This document shows, piece by piece, positions 8,138-15,798 of a DNA stretch of 46,660 bases. The translations under genes were made by a program, and so were the position numbers. Origin of the DNA: a virus. How positions within the stretch are numbered: position 1 is the first letter of the stretch; each line of letters opens with the position of its first letter. Location: the IMG/VR virus record IMGVR_UViG_3300032893_003193, positions 1-46,660 of that record, one strand, 5' to 3'. The notes beneath the pieces were generated by a model. That model did no database searches, was not told where the DNA came from, and saw nothing but the letters and a program-made list of their open reading frames with translations.

Positions 8138-8402
8138 TATCACAAAGAAATCTTCTACTAAAGCTGAGCGAAGGGTATACGAGGTTCTCAAAATCCTCAA
8201 GATACCGTTTAAGCACAGATGGTTAGTAAAAGGATTAGAAATAGATTTCCTGATCGGTGACTACGCCCTCGAACTAGACGGCCACGCACAAGATCCAGAA
8301 AGAAATCACAAGATAAAGAGTTTAGGATTAACTCCGCTCCACTTGTCAAACGAAGCAACAAATGATCCAGCTTATTTAAAATCTTTATTACTCAATTTAT
8401 AA
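8127..8402 (+). CDS. DUF559/Vsr-like PD-(D/E)XK endonuclease
   Basis: A 91-residue protein with the pattern of small DUF559 or very-short-patch-repair-like nucleases: AERRVYEVLK at 13-22, EIDF with Asp40, then ALELDG at 48-52, giving the acidic metal-binding pair of the PD-(D/E)XK fold. DUF559 proteins are usually 100-130 residues, so this is compact. It probably nicks or cuts DNA. It is odd inside a structural operon and may be a mobile (free-standing homing-like) gene or a moron. I chose ATG 8127, overlapping the previous stop, over an upstream in-frame start. Confidence 0.65.
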   Translation: MRINITKKSSTKAERRVYEVLKILKIPFKHRWLVKGLEIDFLIGDYALELDGHAQDPERNHKIKSLGLTPLHLSNEATNDPAYLKSLLLNL

Positions 8403-8405
8403 ATT

Positions 8406-10607
8406 ATGGCAAATAAACCCTCAATCGGGACAAACTTCTTCATCACGAACAAGAACTCGACTGCGGCGACACAAGAACAAGTTGCTCTTGTGGACGGCAA
8501 TCACTACCCTGTTCTGATGATTGGAACGGTTGTTCCTACAACGGGTAACTACGCAACTGGTGCACTGTTCCTCAACTCAAACGGAGGTACGAGCACGACG
8601 TTGTACGTCAACGAAGGCACAAACACGGCTCCGAACTTCGTAGCATATGGTGCTCCTTCGGGTGGCGGTGGTGGCGGTACTCTCACGATTCCGTTCTCTG
8701 AAACGGACGGTGTTAGTACGACTGGCACGTCAATTGCTGTTTCGTCTACAGCACTAACATCTGGATCAGTATACAAAGGTACTGTTGCAACGGGTGTATT
8801 CACGACAGGCGGTGCAGTATTCAATGCTGCGATGAACGCAATCACGGCTGGTAATGCGTTCGTTGCGACGACGACTGGTGTCTATACGGGCACGGGTCTC
8901 TCACTTCTCACGGCAAACTCTGCAACGACTGGTGTCATCAACGTGGTTTCTGCGACTGGTCTTACGACCGGATCTGCTTTCCAGGGTACTGTTGGTACGG
9001 CCCTCACAACGGGTGCTGTCTTCAACGCTGCAATGGGAGCAGCTACATCTGGTGCTGGTCTCAAGATCGCAACCACTGGTGTTTACACTGACACCACGAC
9101 AGGTTTGATTTCTGTCACAGCTAACTCACTCACTACGGGTGACATGGCTATCTTCTCGGCAACGGGACAGACGACAGGTTCTCTCATCTCTGTAACTGGT
9201 GGCGGCTCGAACATCACAACTGGTTCACTCCTCGACTTGGAAATGGGCGCAGCGACTGCTGGTTCGGCAATCAAGATCGTTACATCAGGTGCTTACACCT
9301 CGACAACGACTGGTATCCTTTCAGTTACAGCGAACTCGCTTACCTCGGGTATCCTTGGTTTAGTTTCTGCAACGGGTCAAACATCAGGTACTGTTCTTAA
9401 GATCACTGGTGGTGGTTCTAACATTACATCTGGTATCCTTGCTGACCTTGAAATGGGTGCGGCAACCGGAGGTACTGCATTGAAGATTGTTACGACTGGT
9501 GTCTACGCTGGCTCTAACAACCTTATCTCGGTAACTGCTAACTCGGCCACTACGTCATCTGGTCTCGTCTCCATCTCGGGTACGGGCCTTACGTCTGGTC
9601 AGGCTCTCTCTATTACTGGTGGTGGTGCAAACGTCACCTCTGGTAACGCAACGGTTTTGATTACTCACGGTGCCTCTACAACTGGTATCGGTCTCAGTGT
9701 AGTCTCAACTGGTACGTACACTGGTACTGCTGGTAACGGTCTCGTGAACATCACGGGTAACTCGGCTACTACAACGGCTGGTCTTCTCCAGGTCTCTGGT
9801 ACTGCTCTCACGACTGGTGCTGCTGTCTTGGTTACTGGTGGTGGTACGAACATTACCACGGGTACTACGGTTCAGATTTCTAACGGTGCTGCAACGGCCG
9901 GTGGTGGTCTCCTCGTTTCAACGACAGGTGTCTACACGGACACGACTCGTGGTCTCGTTAACGTTACCGCTTCCAGCGCAACCTTGGGTGTCATTCTTGG
10001 TGTAAAAACATCTTCGAGTGTCGCTCTTGCAGTTGGTCAGGCGTTCGCAACTCCCGCATTCCAGGTTGACGCTTCAACGTCGTCTCAGGCTGCGGGTCTC
10101 AAAGTCAAGGGTGCTGCGACTGGCGGTACTGTGGCTGTTTCCGCGATTGACTCTGGTTCTAACACGAACCTTTCTATCGACGGTAAGGGTAGCGGTACTA
10201 TCGTAATTGGTGGTACTTCTACTGGTCAGATCTCGATCGGTCGTGGTATCGTGGGACTCCCGATCTTCTCAGGAACGATCACGTCTCTTGGTACTACGCA
10301 GAACTCTACCCCGACGGCTGCTCAGCTTCTCGGTGGTATTGTCACGCAAACTAGCTCAACTGGTGCTGGTACGGTAACTCTGCCGACTGGTACCCAGCTC
10401 TCGTCTGCGGTAACTGGTGTTGCGGTTGGGGATACGTTCTTCACAACGTTCGCCAACCTTGGTGGTGGTCAAACCCTCACCATTACTGGTCAAACTGGTT
10501 CTACTGTCGTTGGTACAGCAGCGGTTGGCTCTGGTAAGAATGCCGAACTCACGTTCGTTAACACGGGTACTAACACCTGGAACGTATACGTGGTTGTAAG
10601 CGCTTAA
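8406..10607 (+). CDS. Repeat-built fibre or spike protein
   Basis: A 733-residue protein made mostly of Gly, Thr, Ser, Ala and Val. After a unique N-terminal domain (1-85) and a poly-Gly hinge at 86-92 come tandem degenerate repeats, roughly 60-70 residues each, with shared pieces such as TTGVYT, SVTANS, SATGQTTG and ITGGGSNI. They run to about residue 560 and should fold as a beta-helix or stacked beta prism. A different C-terminal domain follows. The likely role is a trimeric fibre contacting the host. The mRNA has matching DNA repeats. It follows the nuclease gene by 3 bases. Confidence 0.75.
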   Translation: MANKPSIGTNFFITNKNSTAATQEQVALVDGNHYPVLMIGTVVPTTGNYATGALFLNSNGGTSTTLYVNEGTNTAPNFVAYGAPSGGGGGGTLTIPFSETDGVSTTGTSIAVSSTALTSGSVYKGTVATGVFTTGGAVFNAAMNAITAGNAFVATTTGVYTGTGLSLLTANSATTGVINVVSATGLTTGSAFQGTVGTALTTGAVFNAAMGAATSGAGLKIATTGVYTDTTTGLISVTANSLTTGDMAIFSATGQTTGSLISVTGGGSNITTGSLLDLEMGAATAGSAIKIVTSGAYTSTTTGILSVTANSLTSGILGLVSATGQTSGTVLKITGGGSNITSGILADLEMGAATGGTALKIVTTGVYAGSNNLISVTANSATTSSGLVSISGTGLTSGQALSITGGGANVTSGNATVLITHGASTTGIGLSVVSTGTYTGTAGNGLVNITGNSATTTAGLLQVSGTALTTGAAVLVTGGGTNITTGTTVQISNGAATAGGGLLVSTTGVYTDTTRGLVNVTASSATLGVILGVKTSSSVALAVGQAFATPAFQVDASTSSQAAGLKVKGAATGGTVAVSAIDSGSNTNLSIDGKGSGTIVIGGTSTGQISIGRGIVGLPIFSGTITSLGTTQNSTPTAAQLLGGIVTQTSSTGAGTVTLPTGTQLSSAVTGVAVGDTFFTTFANLGGGQTLTITGQTGSTVVGTAAVGSGKNAELTFVNTGTNTWNVYVVVSA

Positions 10608-10622
10608 TCACTAAATTAGGTT

Positions 10623-10645
10623 TGGGGTAGAGGTAGGCTACCCCA
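10623..10645 (+). promoter_or_regulatory. Intergenic hairpin after the fibre gene
   Basis: TGGGGTA and TACCCCA form a 7-pair stem around a 9-base loop, between the fibre stop and the next start. A U-run is missing, so it is at most a weak terminator or a stability element. Confidence 0.4.
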
Positions 10646-10659
10646 GCTTACTAAACAAC

Positions 10660-11094
10660 ATGCTGTATTACCCAAATGTAACTCCCGTAGTGTGGCTTGG
10701 AACTAAGTCCAAAACCACACTTACCCCTGTTACACTCACAAACGCTTATACGGGCAACCGTGCAAGTAAGTACGTGAGTGGTTTCTCGGAGATGACGTTC
10801 GACGTTAAGTACACCACGGGTTCTGGTGAATCTGGTACAACCGTGGACATCATCCTGGAGCACAGTATCGACAATACGAACTTCTACCGCCTTACAAACG
10901 AATCTGCGTCTGCGGGTACTTCTACCCTCACACAACGTACATTCGCGTTTGCTGGTGGTGCTGGTTCAACTTCGTACTACTTTAGCTACCGACTAGACAT
11001 TAGTTACAAGTACATAAGACTTTCTGCACAGGAAGCCGGAGTTAGCACAAACTACGGCACAATCTTTGTGGAAGGTGTACTGGCTGGCAACTAA
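10660..11094 (+). CDS. Hypothetical beta-rich virion protein
   Basis: A 144-residue protein that looks like one beta sandwich: alternating Thr/Val/Tyr strands, no long helix, no Cys. The pattern DIILEHSIDNTNFYRL in the middle is typical of jelly-roll-like tail or fibre accessory domains. It lies among fibre genes and probably belongs to the adsorption apparatus. No family is named. Confidence 0.6.
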   Translation: MLYYPNVTPVVWLGTKSKTTLTPVTLTNAYTGNRASKYVSGFSEMTFDVKYTTGSGESGTTVDIILEHSIDNTNFYRLTNESASAGTSTLTQRTFAFAGGAGSTSYYFSYRLDISYKYIRLSAQEAGVSTNYGTIFVEGVLAGN

Positions 11095-11095
11095 T

Positions 11096-11665
11096 ATGGT
11101 TAACGAGGAAGTTCGACAGAACAACCTTGTAGCCCACACCTCAGTATTAAAAAACGAGCTGGCGAGCGTTCTCAGCCAGCTCGCTGAGGCGGGGAACAAG
11201 ATCGCAGAACTCACTAAAGATCGTGAGCGTCTTGCATCTTTGAACGAAACAATTAAAGCCGACAACGAGCGTCTTCTTAGGGATCAGGCGCAGATATTCC
11301 TTGATACTAATAAGTTCATCGAGGCTGCTATAGAAAAAGTCACTGAGTCTGTCAAAGAACTGGGGTTGACAATTCAACAAAATGATGGTAAAATACGTCA
11401 GAGTCAGGAAGACTTCTTAGCTTTTAAATCTGGGATCGAAGAAGAAATCAGTAAATCTCGCAAACAACTGGATAGGGTAAAAGAAGATCTGCAACAGGCA
11501 CTAGCAAACCTCGACGCAGAACGAGAAAAGATTTCGTCACCGCTAGAGTTTCTTAAAGCAGAAGAAGCACGACTAGACCAAAAGAGACAGGATTTAGATA
11601 TTTATATGTCACAGGTTAAACGATACTGGGACAAGGTATTCCCTGGCAGAGAACTCATAATTTAA
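11096..11665 (+). CDS. Coiled-coil virion protein
   Basis: A 189-residue protein that is almost entirely heptad-repeat helix, with Leu, Ile and Ala at core positions and many Lys, Glu and Gln. Long rods of this kind serve as fibre stalks or connectors. ATG 11096 sits one base after the preceding stop; an upstream in-frame start at 11066 would lie in the previous gene and is less likely. Function is inferred from context only. Confidence 0.6.
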   Translation: MVNEEVRQNNLVAHTSVLKNELASVLSQLAEAGNKIAELTKDRERLASLNETIKADNERLLRDQAQIFLDTNKFIEAAIEKVTESVKELGLTIQQNDGKIRQSQEDFLAFKSGIEEEISKSRKQLDRVKEDLQQALANLDAEREKISSPLEFLKAEEARLDQKRQDLDIYMSQVKRYWDKVFPGRELII

Positions 11666-11666
11666 T

Positions 11667-11702
11667 ATGTCGAAATCCTGGGGGCAGCAATTAGTTATCT
11701 AA
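11667..11702 (+). CDS. 11-codon 5' fragment of the fibre gene or leader peptide
   Basis: ATG 11667 follows the preceding stop by one base and opens the same frame as the fibre protein, but reaches TAA after MSKSWGQQLVI. It looks like the original start of the fibre gene interrupted by a nonsense codon, or a short leader peptide. Confidence 0.4.
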   Translation: MSKSWGQQLVI

Positions 11703-11789
11703 CCGAATAGGCTTATTTCAATTTTCAGCGGAGTTAATAACCCAGGTGTATCACTTAACCAGTTTACAACAGCACAATACAACGCGCTG

Positions 11790-13166
11790 TTGACATTTTC
11801 TACGCTTACTGATCCTGGTGCAAACCGCCTCCTGGGATGGGACCACACTGATAACGGATACGAATTTTTTACGATAGGTTCTGGATTGTCCTACGATCAC
11901 TCCACACACACCATTAGTTCGTCTGGTGCGGCTGGATTGACTGTAGGAACATCTACAATCACCTCTGGTTCCAATACCAAGGTTCTATACGATAATGCCG
12001 GAGTACTTGGGGAGTATACAATTAGTGGATCGGGTAATGTGGCCATGACCACATCACCGTCATTTACTACACCAACACTGGGAGTTGCGTCTGCAACGTC
12101 AATAAACAAACTAACGATCACAACTCCTGCAACAGGGTCAACACTAACTATAGTAGACGGGAAAACATTAACGATAAATAACTCCATAACACTAGCGGGT
12201 ACAGATTCAACAACGATGACATTCCCAGGGTCGTCTGATACGGTGGTCACACTTGGTGCAACACAAACACTAACCAATAAAACTCTCACCTCCCCAACAC
12301 TGACCACCCCGGCGTTGGGAACCCCCGCTTCTGGAACACTCACAAACTGCACATTTCCAACGCTGAACCAGAATACTACGGGGAGTGCAGCGAGTTTGTC
12401 TATATCAGGACAATCGGGATTGTTAACCTTCACTGGTCTATCAAGCACCAATAGAACGAAAACTGTTCGAGATGCTGCTGATACAATTCTTGAGCTTGGT
12501 GGGTCATATACACCGACTGGAACGTGGACCTCTATGACGTTTGTGACACCAACACTCGGGGCTGCATCAGCCACAACAATAAATAAGGTAACTATTACTA
12601 CCCCGGCAACAGGAAGCACGTTAACTATCGCTGATGGGAAAACTCTTACAGCAAACCACACATTAACTATCAATGGTGGTGATTCTGCTGTATTGGCCAT
12701 TGCAGCCTCCAAGACTCTTACAGTAAGTAACACCCTTACACTGGCTGGAACTGATTCAACAACGATGACATTCCCAGGAACATCAGACACCGTGGGTGGC
12801 CTTGGAACTGCCCAGACGTGGACTGCACAAAATAAGTTCAACAATATCATCGACGTGAATAACGCCGTATCGGTGACCTCGAACGCGGGCACCGTCCCGG
12901 TCACGTACCGCCTCAACACCTTCACCAATAGCTCGGCAGCGACGATGACTATCACGATGGCAACCGCGAGCGCTGTGGATGGACAGATGACCATCGTGCG
13001 TATCTATGATGCTTCGGCGGCAGCACAAACAATTTCTTGGGTCAACACCGAGAACAGTACTGTGACTGCACCTACAACGTCGAATGGCTCGACGACGTTG
13101 CCGCTCACCGTCGGGTTCATGTACAACTCGCAGACCTCGAAATGGCGCTGTATTGCTTCCGCATAG
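11790..13166 (+). CDS. Tail-fibre protein with uncertain start
   Basis: A repeat-rich protein with pieces such as TLTNKTLTSP, LGTPASGTLTN and TITTPATGSTLTI that are common in phage fibres, then a C-terminal domain from about 12840. The start is unclear. TTG 11790 gives 458 residues, but coding-like sequence continues upstream in frame to 11703. Just before that, an in-frame TAA at 11700-11702 separates it from ATG 11667, which sits at the standard TAA-T-ATG junction and encodes MSKSWGQQLVI. So either the true N-terminus has been cut off by a stop, the stop is read through, or initiation is at a non-ATG codon. The last 330 bases look richer in G+C than the rest. Confidence 0.7.
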   Translation: MTFSTLTDPGANRLLGWDHTDNGYEFFTIGSGLSYDHSTHTISSSGAAGLTVGTSTITSGSNTKVLYDNAGVLGEYTISGSGNVAMTTSPSFTTPTLGVASATSINKLTITTPATGSTLTIVDGKTLTINNSITLAGTDSTTMTFPGSSDTVVTLGATQTLTNKTLTSPTLTTPALGTPASGTLTNCTFPTLNQNTTGSAASLSISGQSGLLTFTGLSSTNRTKTVRDAADTILELGGSYTPTGTWTSMTFVTPTLGAASATTINKVTITTPATGSTLTIADGKTLTANHTLTINGGDSAVLAIAASKTLTVSNTLTLAGTDSTTMTFPGTSDTVGGLGTAQTWTAQNKFNNIIDVNNAVSVTSNAGTVPVTYRLNTFTNSSAATMTITMATASAVDGQMTIVRIYDASAAAQTISWVNTENSTVTAPTTSNGSTTLPLTVGFMYNSQTSKWRCIASA

Positions 13167-13169
13167 TAT

Positions 13170-13811
13170 ATGGCAATCGCTTTCGATAACTCGACTCAGG
13201 GCCCACAAGCCTCGTCGCCAGGTACCCAGACTTACTCGCATACCTGCACAGGCAGCAATCTAATCCTTTACGTCCACGTCTACACGAACCCTGATAACTC
13301 AAACAAAGTATCGGGTGTCACCTATAACGGTGTTTCTATGACTCTAGTGAATATCTCGGGTGGATTACTTGGAGCTGGTACTGCCTATCTTTATCGACTC
13401 GTCGGGCCAGCGACAGGTGCTAACAACGTGGTTGTGACGTACTCAGGAGCAACTTTTGGTGTCTCCGTCGCCACATCCTATACAGGAGCAAAGCAATCTG
13501 GTGGTGTCTTTGTATCGAATACGAATACCGGCGCATCAACTGATACGGTGACTCTCACCCCGAACTCCGCGAACAATTGGATTGTGATGGCGGTCGCATC
13601 CAGCAACGCAGCGCCAACTGCGGGAGGGGCAGCATTTCTCAGGCAAGTAGGAAGCAATGTTGCTATCACGGCGTTCGATACGAATGGTGCAGTGACGGGT
13701 AGCACAAGTATGACTGCTAACGCATCTCCCGGGAACATGGGGGCGGTCGCTGAGTCTTTTGAGCCAGTTGTATCGGCATCTGCGAACGGTAACTTTTTAG
13801 CCTTTATGTAG
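13170..13811 (+). CDS. Beta-sandwich virion surface protein (putative)
   Basis: A 213-residue Ser/Thr/Gly/Ala-rich protein. Its layout, an opening strand with AFDNSTQG, then VSGVTYNGVSMTLV, LYRLVGP, GANNVVVTYSG and ATSYTGAKQSGG, is a common domain of phage and bacterial surface proteins. It starts 3 bases after the fibre gene and shares its G+C-rich codon use, so the two may have arrived together. A receptor-contact or decoration role is inferred. Confidence 0.6.
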   Translation: MAIAFDNSTQGPQASSPGTQTYSHTCTGSNLILYVHVYTNPDNSNKVSGVTYNGVSMTLVNISGGLLGAGTAYLYRLVGPATGANNVVVTYSGATFGVSVATSYTGAKQSGGVFVSNTNTGASTDTVTLTPNSANNWIVMAVASSNAAPTAGGAAFLRQVGSNVAITAFDTNGAVTGSTSMTANASPGNMGAVAESFEPVVSASANGNFLAFM

Positions 13812-13814
13812 CGT

Positions 13815-14057
13815 ATGGATCAAGAAAAACCAAACTGGTTCCAACAACACGAGGATTCTGACCGAGAAAACTTCGGGAAGATTCTTGATAAGTTAGAATG
13901 TCTAGAGGAAAAACTTGATCCTGTAGTAGCGGCGTATAACACTGCTGGAATAATGGGGAAGGGTTTTAAGTGGGTTGCTGGGCTTATATTAGCTTTAGTA
14001 ACACTGTGGGCATCTATAGTTCAAATTAGAAGCGGGGGTCCATTCCATCTATTTTAA
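13815..14057 (+). CDS. Small membrane protein, holin-like
   Basis: An 80-residue protein with an acidic, helical N-terminal part (1-40) and one hydrophobic segment at about 52-72 (VAGLILALVTLWASIVQI), ending in a short tail. The layout resembles XhlA-type lysis helper proteins, with a cytoplasmic coiled region and a C-terminal membrane anchor. It lies two bases before an M23 peptidase, and another two-segment membrane protein follows that, so the three may form a lysis cassette. The start at 13815 is the only good one. Function is inferred from topology and neighbours. Confidence 0.55.
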   Translation: MDQEKPNWFQQHEDSDRENFGKILDKLECLEEKLDPVVAAYNTAGIMGKGFKWVAGLILALVTLWASIVQIRSGGPFHLF

Positions 14058-14059
14058 AT

Positions 14060-14635
14060 ATGATTAAACTTTACTATCCAGTTAAACCCCTACACATTAA
14101 CCAACCATTTGGTGCTAATAAAGAATACTATCTCTCGCACTTCGGCTCTAACGGACATATGGGGATCGACTTTATGGCCAGCCACGGTCAACCAGTTTAT
14201 GCAGCACACGATGGTGAGGTTGTTTGGATAAAAGATGCCCACGGAGGTGAAGGGCTCTGGAACTATGCAGATGGTTTTGTAACAATATACTGGCATCTTG
14301 TTGGAGACTCTGATCCAGTTTATCCTTGGCCAATCCCTGTGACTGTCAACGGTCCACGAATTCCCGTTAAGGCTGGAGACCTTATTGGGTACGCAGATAA
14401 TACTGGTGCTCCATTTGAATCCTCAGGAGACCATCTACATTTTGGATTGATCTTGCTAGATGCAAATGGTAACGAACTTAATCAAGACAACGGCACACAA
14501 GGATGTATTGATCCAGAACCGTACTTCAATGGAATCTTCGCGCAGGATATAAAAAACTTAATACCAATTGAACGGGCACTGGTCGTAGCCCTACAAGCGT
14601 TGGTAAATTATTACATTTCACTAAGAAACAAATAA
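14060..14635 (+). CDS. M23-family metallopeptidase (endolysin or tail lysin)
   Basis: A 191-residue LytM/M23 zinc peptidase. The motif HMGID (His33, Asp37), WHL (His79) and HLHF (His125, His127) supply the zinc and catalytic residues. It would cut peptide cross-links in peptidoglycan. There is no signal peptide, and the C-terminal 30 residues are hydrophobic and basic and may touch membrane. Between two small membrane proteins it is likely the endolysin; a virion-bound entry enzyme is possible too. A second muralytic gene, a transglycosylase, is at 31614-32045. Confidence 0.85.
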   Translation: MIKLYYPVKPLHINQPFGANKEYYLSHFGSNGHMGIDFMASHGQPVYAAHDGEVVWIKDAHGGEGLWNYADGFVTIYWHLVGDSDPVYPWPIPVTVNGPRIPVKAGDLIGYADNTGAPFESSGDHLHFGLILLDANGNELNQDNGTQGCIDPEPYFNGIFAQDIKNLIPIERALVVALQALVNYYISLRNK

Positions 14636-14636
14636 T

Positions 14637-14807
14637 ATGACAAATACTTCAAAACTAATGAACGCGGTCATCAACATGGTTGCACACGGAATCGTGTGGG
14701 TTGTACCGCTGGTTTTCTTGGCCTACCCGGAACTCGGGAAGATCACTATTGGTGCTGTCGGCAGCATTATCGTAGCTTACGTTAACGCTCACTACTTGAG
14801 CCAATAG
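14637..14807 (+). CDS. Two-segment membrane protein, holin candidate
   Basis: A 56-residue protein that starts one base after the peptidase stop. Two hydrophobic segments, about 17-31 and 37-51, are joined by a short turn (PELGK). Size and hairpin topology fit a class II holin that would release the adjacent peptidase. No family match is claimed. Confidence 0.55.
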   Translation: MTNTSKLMNAVINMVAHGIVWVVPLVFLAYPELGKITIGAVGSIIVAYVNAHYLSQ

Positions 14808-14808
14808 T

Positions 14809-15003
14809 ATGTCTACTGAATCCAGCCCAAGCCACAACGTGATCGGACAGGCGGCTGATAATAAAATCCAAGACTCTGGAGCTTCGGTAATGCCAGCTTC
14901 TGGTAGCGAGGAATTTACGGACCGCCCACCGCACATGCGTAACCGTCCAGAAAGCTGGGCGTACGAAAATGAGAAGTCAGGTCTCTACGAACACGGAATG
15001 TAG
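14809..15003 (+). CDS. Hypothetical 64-residue hydrophilic protein
   Basis: A short Ser/Glu/Asn-rich protein, probably disordered, beginning one base after the holin candidate (TAG-T-ATG). No motif recognised. It leads towards another fibre-like gene. Confidence 0.55.
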   Translation: MSTESSPSHNVIGQAADNKIQDSGASVMPASGSEEFTDRPPHMRNRPESWAYENEKSGLYEHGM

Positions 15004-15014
15004 TTCTAGATAGT

Positions 15015-15797
15015 ATGGAAAGCCCTGTATCAATCCAGTCACTGAAAAGTGATATTGCTAAACTGCAACAACAGGTTGCAGGGCTTTCTGCTACTGTTAA
15101 GAACCAAACCGCTCCAGTTAACCCCTCGTCTAAAGACAAGGTTAACCAACTGAACGTTAGTACGTCTCAGATAATGGATGCTCTTTGGAACAGTGTATTT
15201 TACTACGTGGTGTACTGGGATGACGTTGCTGACGGTTGGAGTCTTGGTGCCGATGGAACTGGTACTGGAACAGCAACTGCTGCTGGGGTCTTCCTGCAAA
15301 CAGATAGCACGAGTGGACACCGTGTTTACTTCCAAAAGGGACCAAGCTATAACTCGGTACTTTCTTTCGATAAATACTCCCGATTCCGCACATCTTATTC
15401 ACCAGGGAAAATTTCCAATGTTTACATAGTGGCCAGTATCGGTGACGCAACCCACGGCACCGTAACCCCACACTACGGATTCCGTCAAGAAAACGCAACT
15501 CTTTATGGTGTAACAGCTAACGGTACTTCTGAAACAACATTCCCATTAGTAACAGTTGCAGCTAATGGGGTTTACGTTCTCGAAGCACGACTTACCCCGG
15601 GTAAGCGTGTTGACTTCTATGTGAGTGACTCCAATGCAATCGCCACCAAATATCGTGGTTCGATTTCGACAACCCTACCAACAGGAAATATCGGATTGAA
15701 TTCCTTGGAGTGGATTCAATACAAGATTACTACCAACACATCAGCTACTGCTAGCGTAGGGTTTAGCTTCGCTGAGTATATCCAATCACGCCTCTAG
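15015..15797 (+). CDS. Coiled-coil plus beta-sandwich fibre protein
   Basis: A 260-residue protein. Residues 5-60 form a trimer-type coiled coil (SLKSDIAKLQQQVAGLSATV). Residues 65-260 look like a concanavalin or laminin-G-type beta sandwich with strands such as YVLEARLTPGKRVDFYVSD, the usual carbohydrate-binding fold at phage fibre tips. It probably recognises a surface glycan. The following gene starts one base after its stop. Confidence 0.6.
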   Translation: MESPVSIQSLKSDIAKLQQQVAGLSATVKNQTAPVNPSSKDKVNQLNVSTSQIMDALWNSVFYYVVYWDDVADGWSLGADGTGTGTATAAGVFLQTDSTSGHRVYFQKGPSYNSVLSFDKYSRFRTSYSPGKISNVYIVASIGDATHGTVTPHYGFRQENATLYGVTANGTSETTFPLVTVAANGVYVLEARLTPGKRVDFYVSDSNAIATKYRGSISTTLPTGNIGLNSLEWIQYKITTNTSATASVGFSFAEYIQSRL

Positions 15798-15798
15798 T

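Noticed and set aside
8660-10100. CRISPR-like or satellite repeat array
   Set aside because: The repeats are degenerate, in frame and code for beta repeats of one protein; there are no uniform repeats with unique spacers.
11897-12994. Long leftward open frame of 365 codons opposite the fibre gene
   Set aside because: It mirrors the Thr/Ser/Ala repeat coding strand, giving a Val/Ala/Pro-rich nonsense composition, and has no start signal. It is a shadow of the repeat-rich gene.
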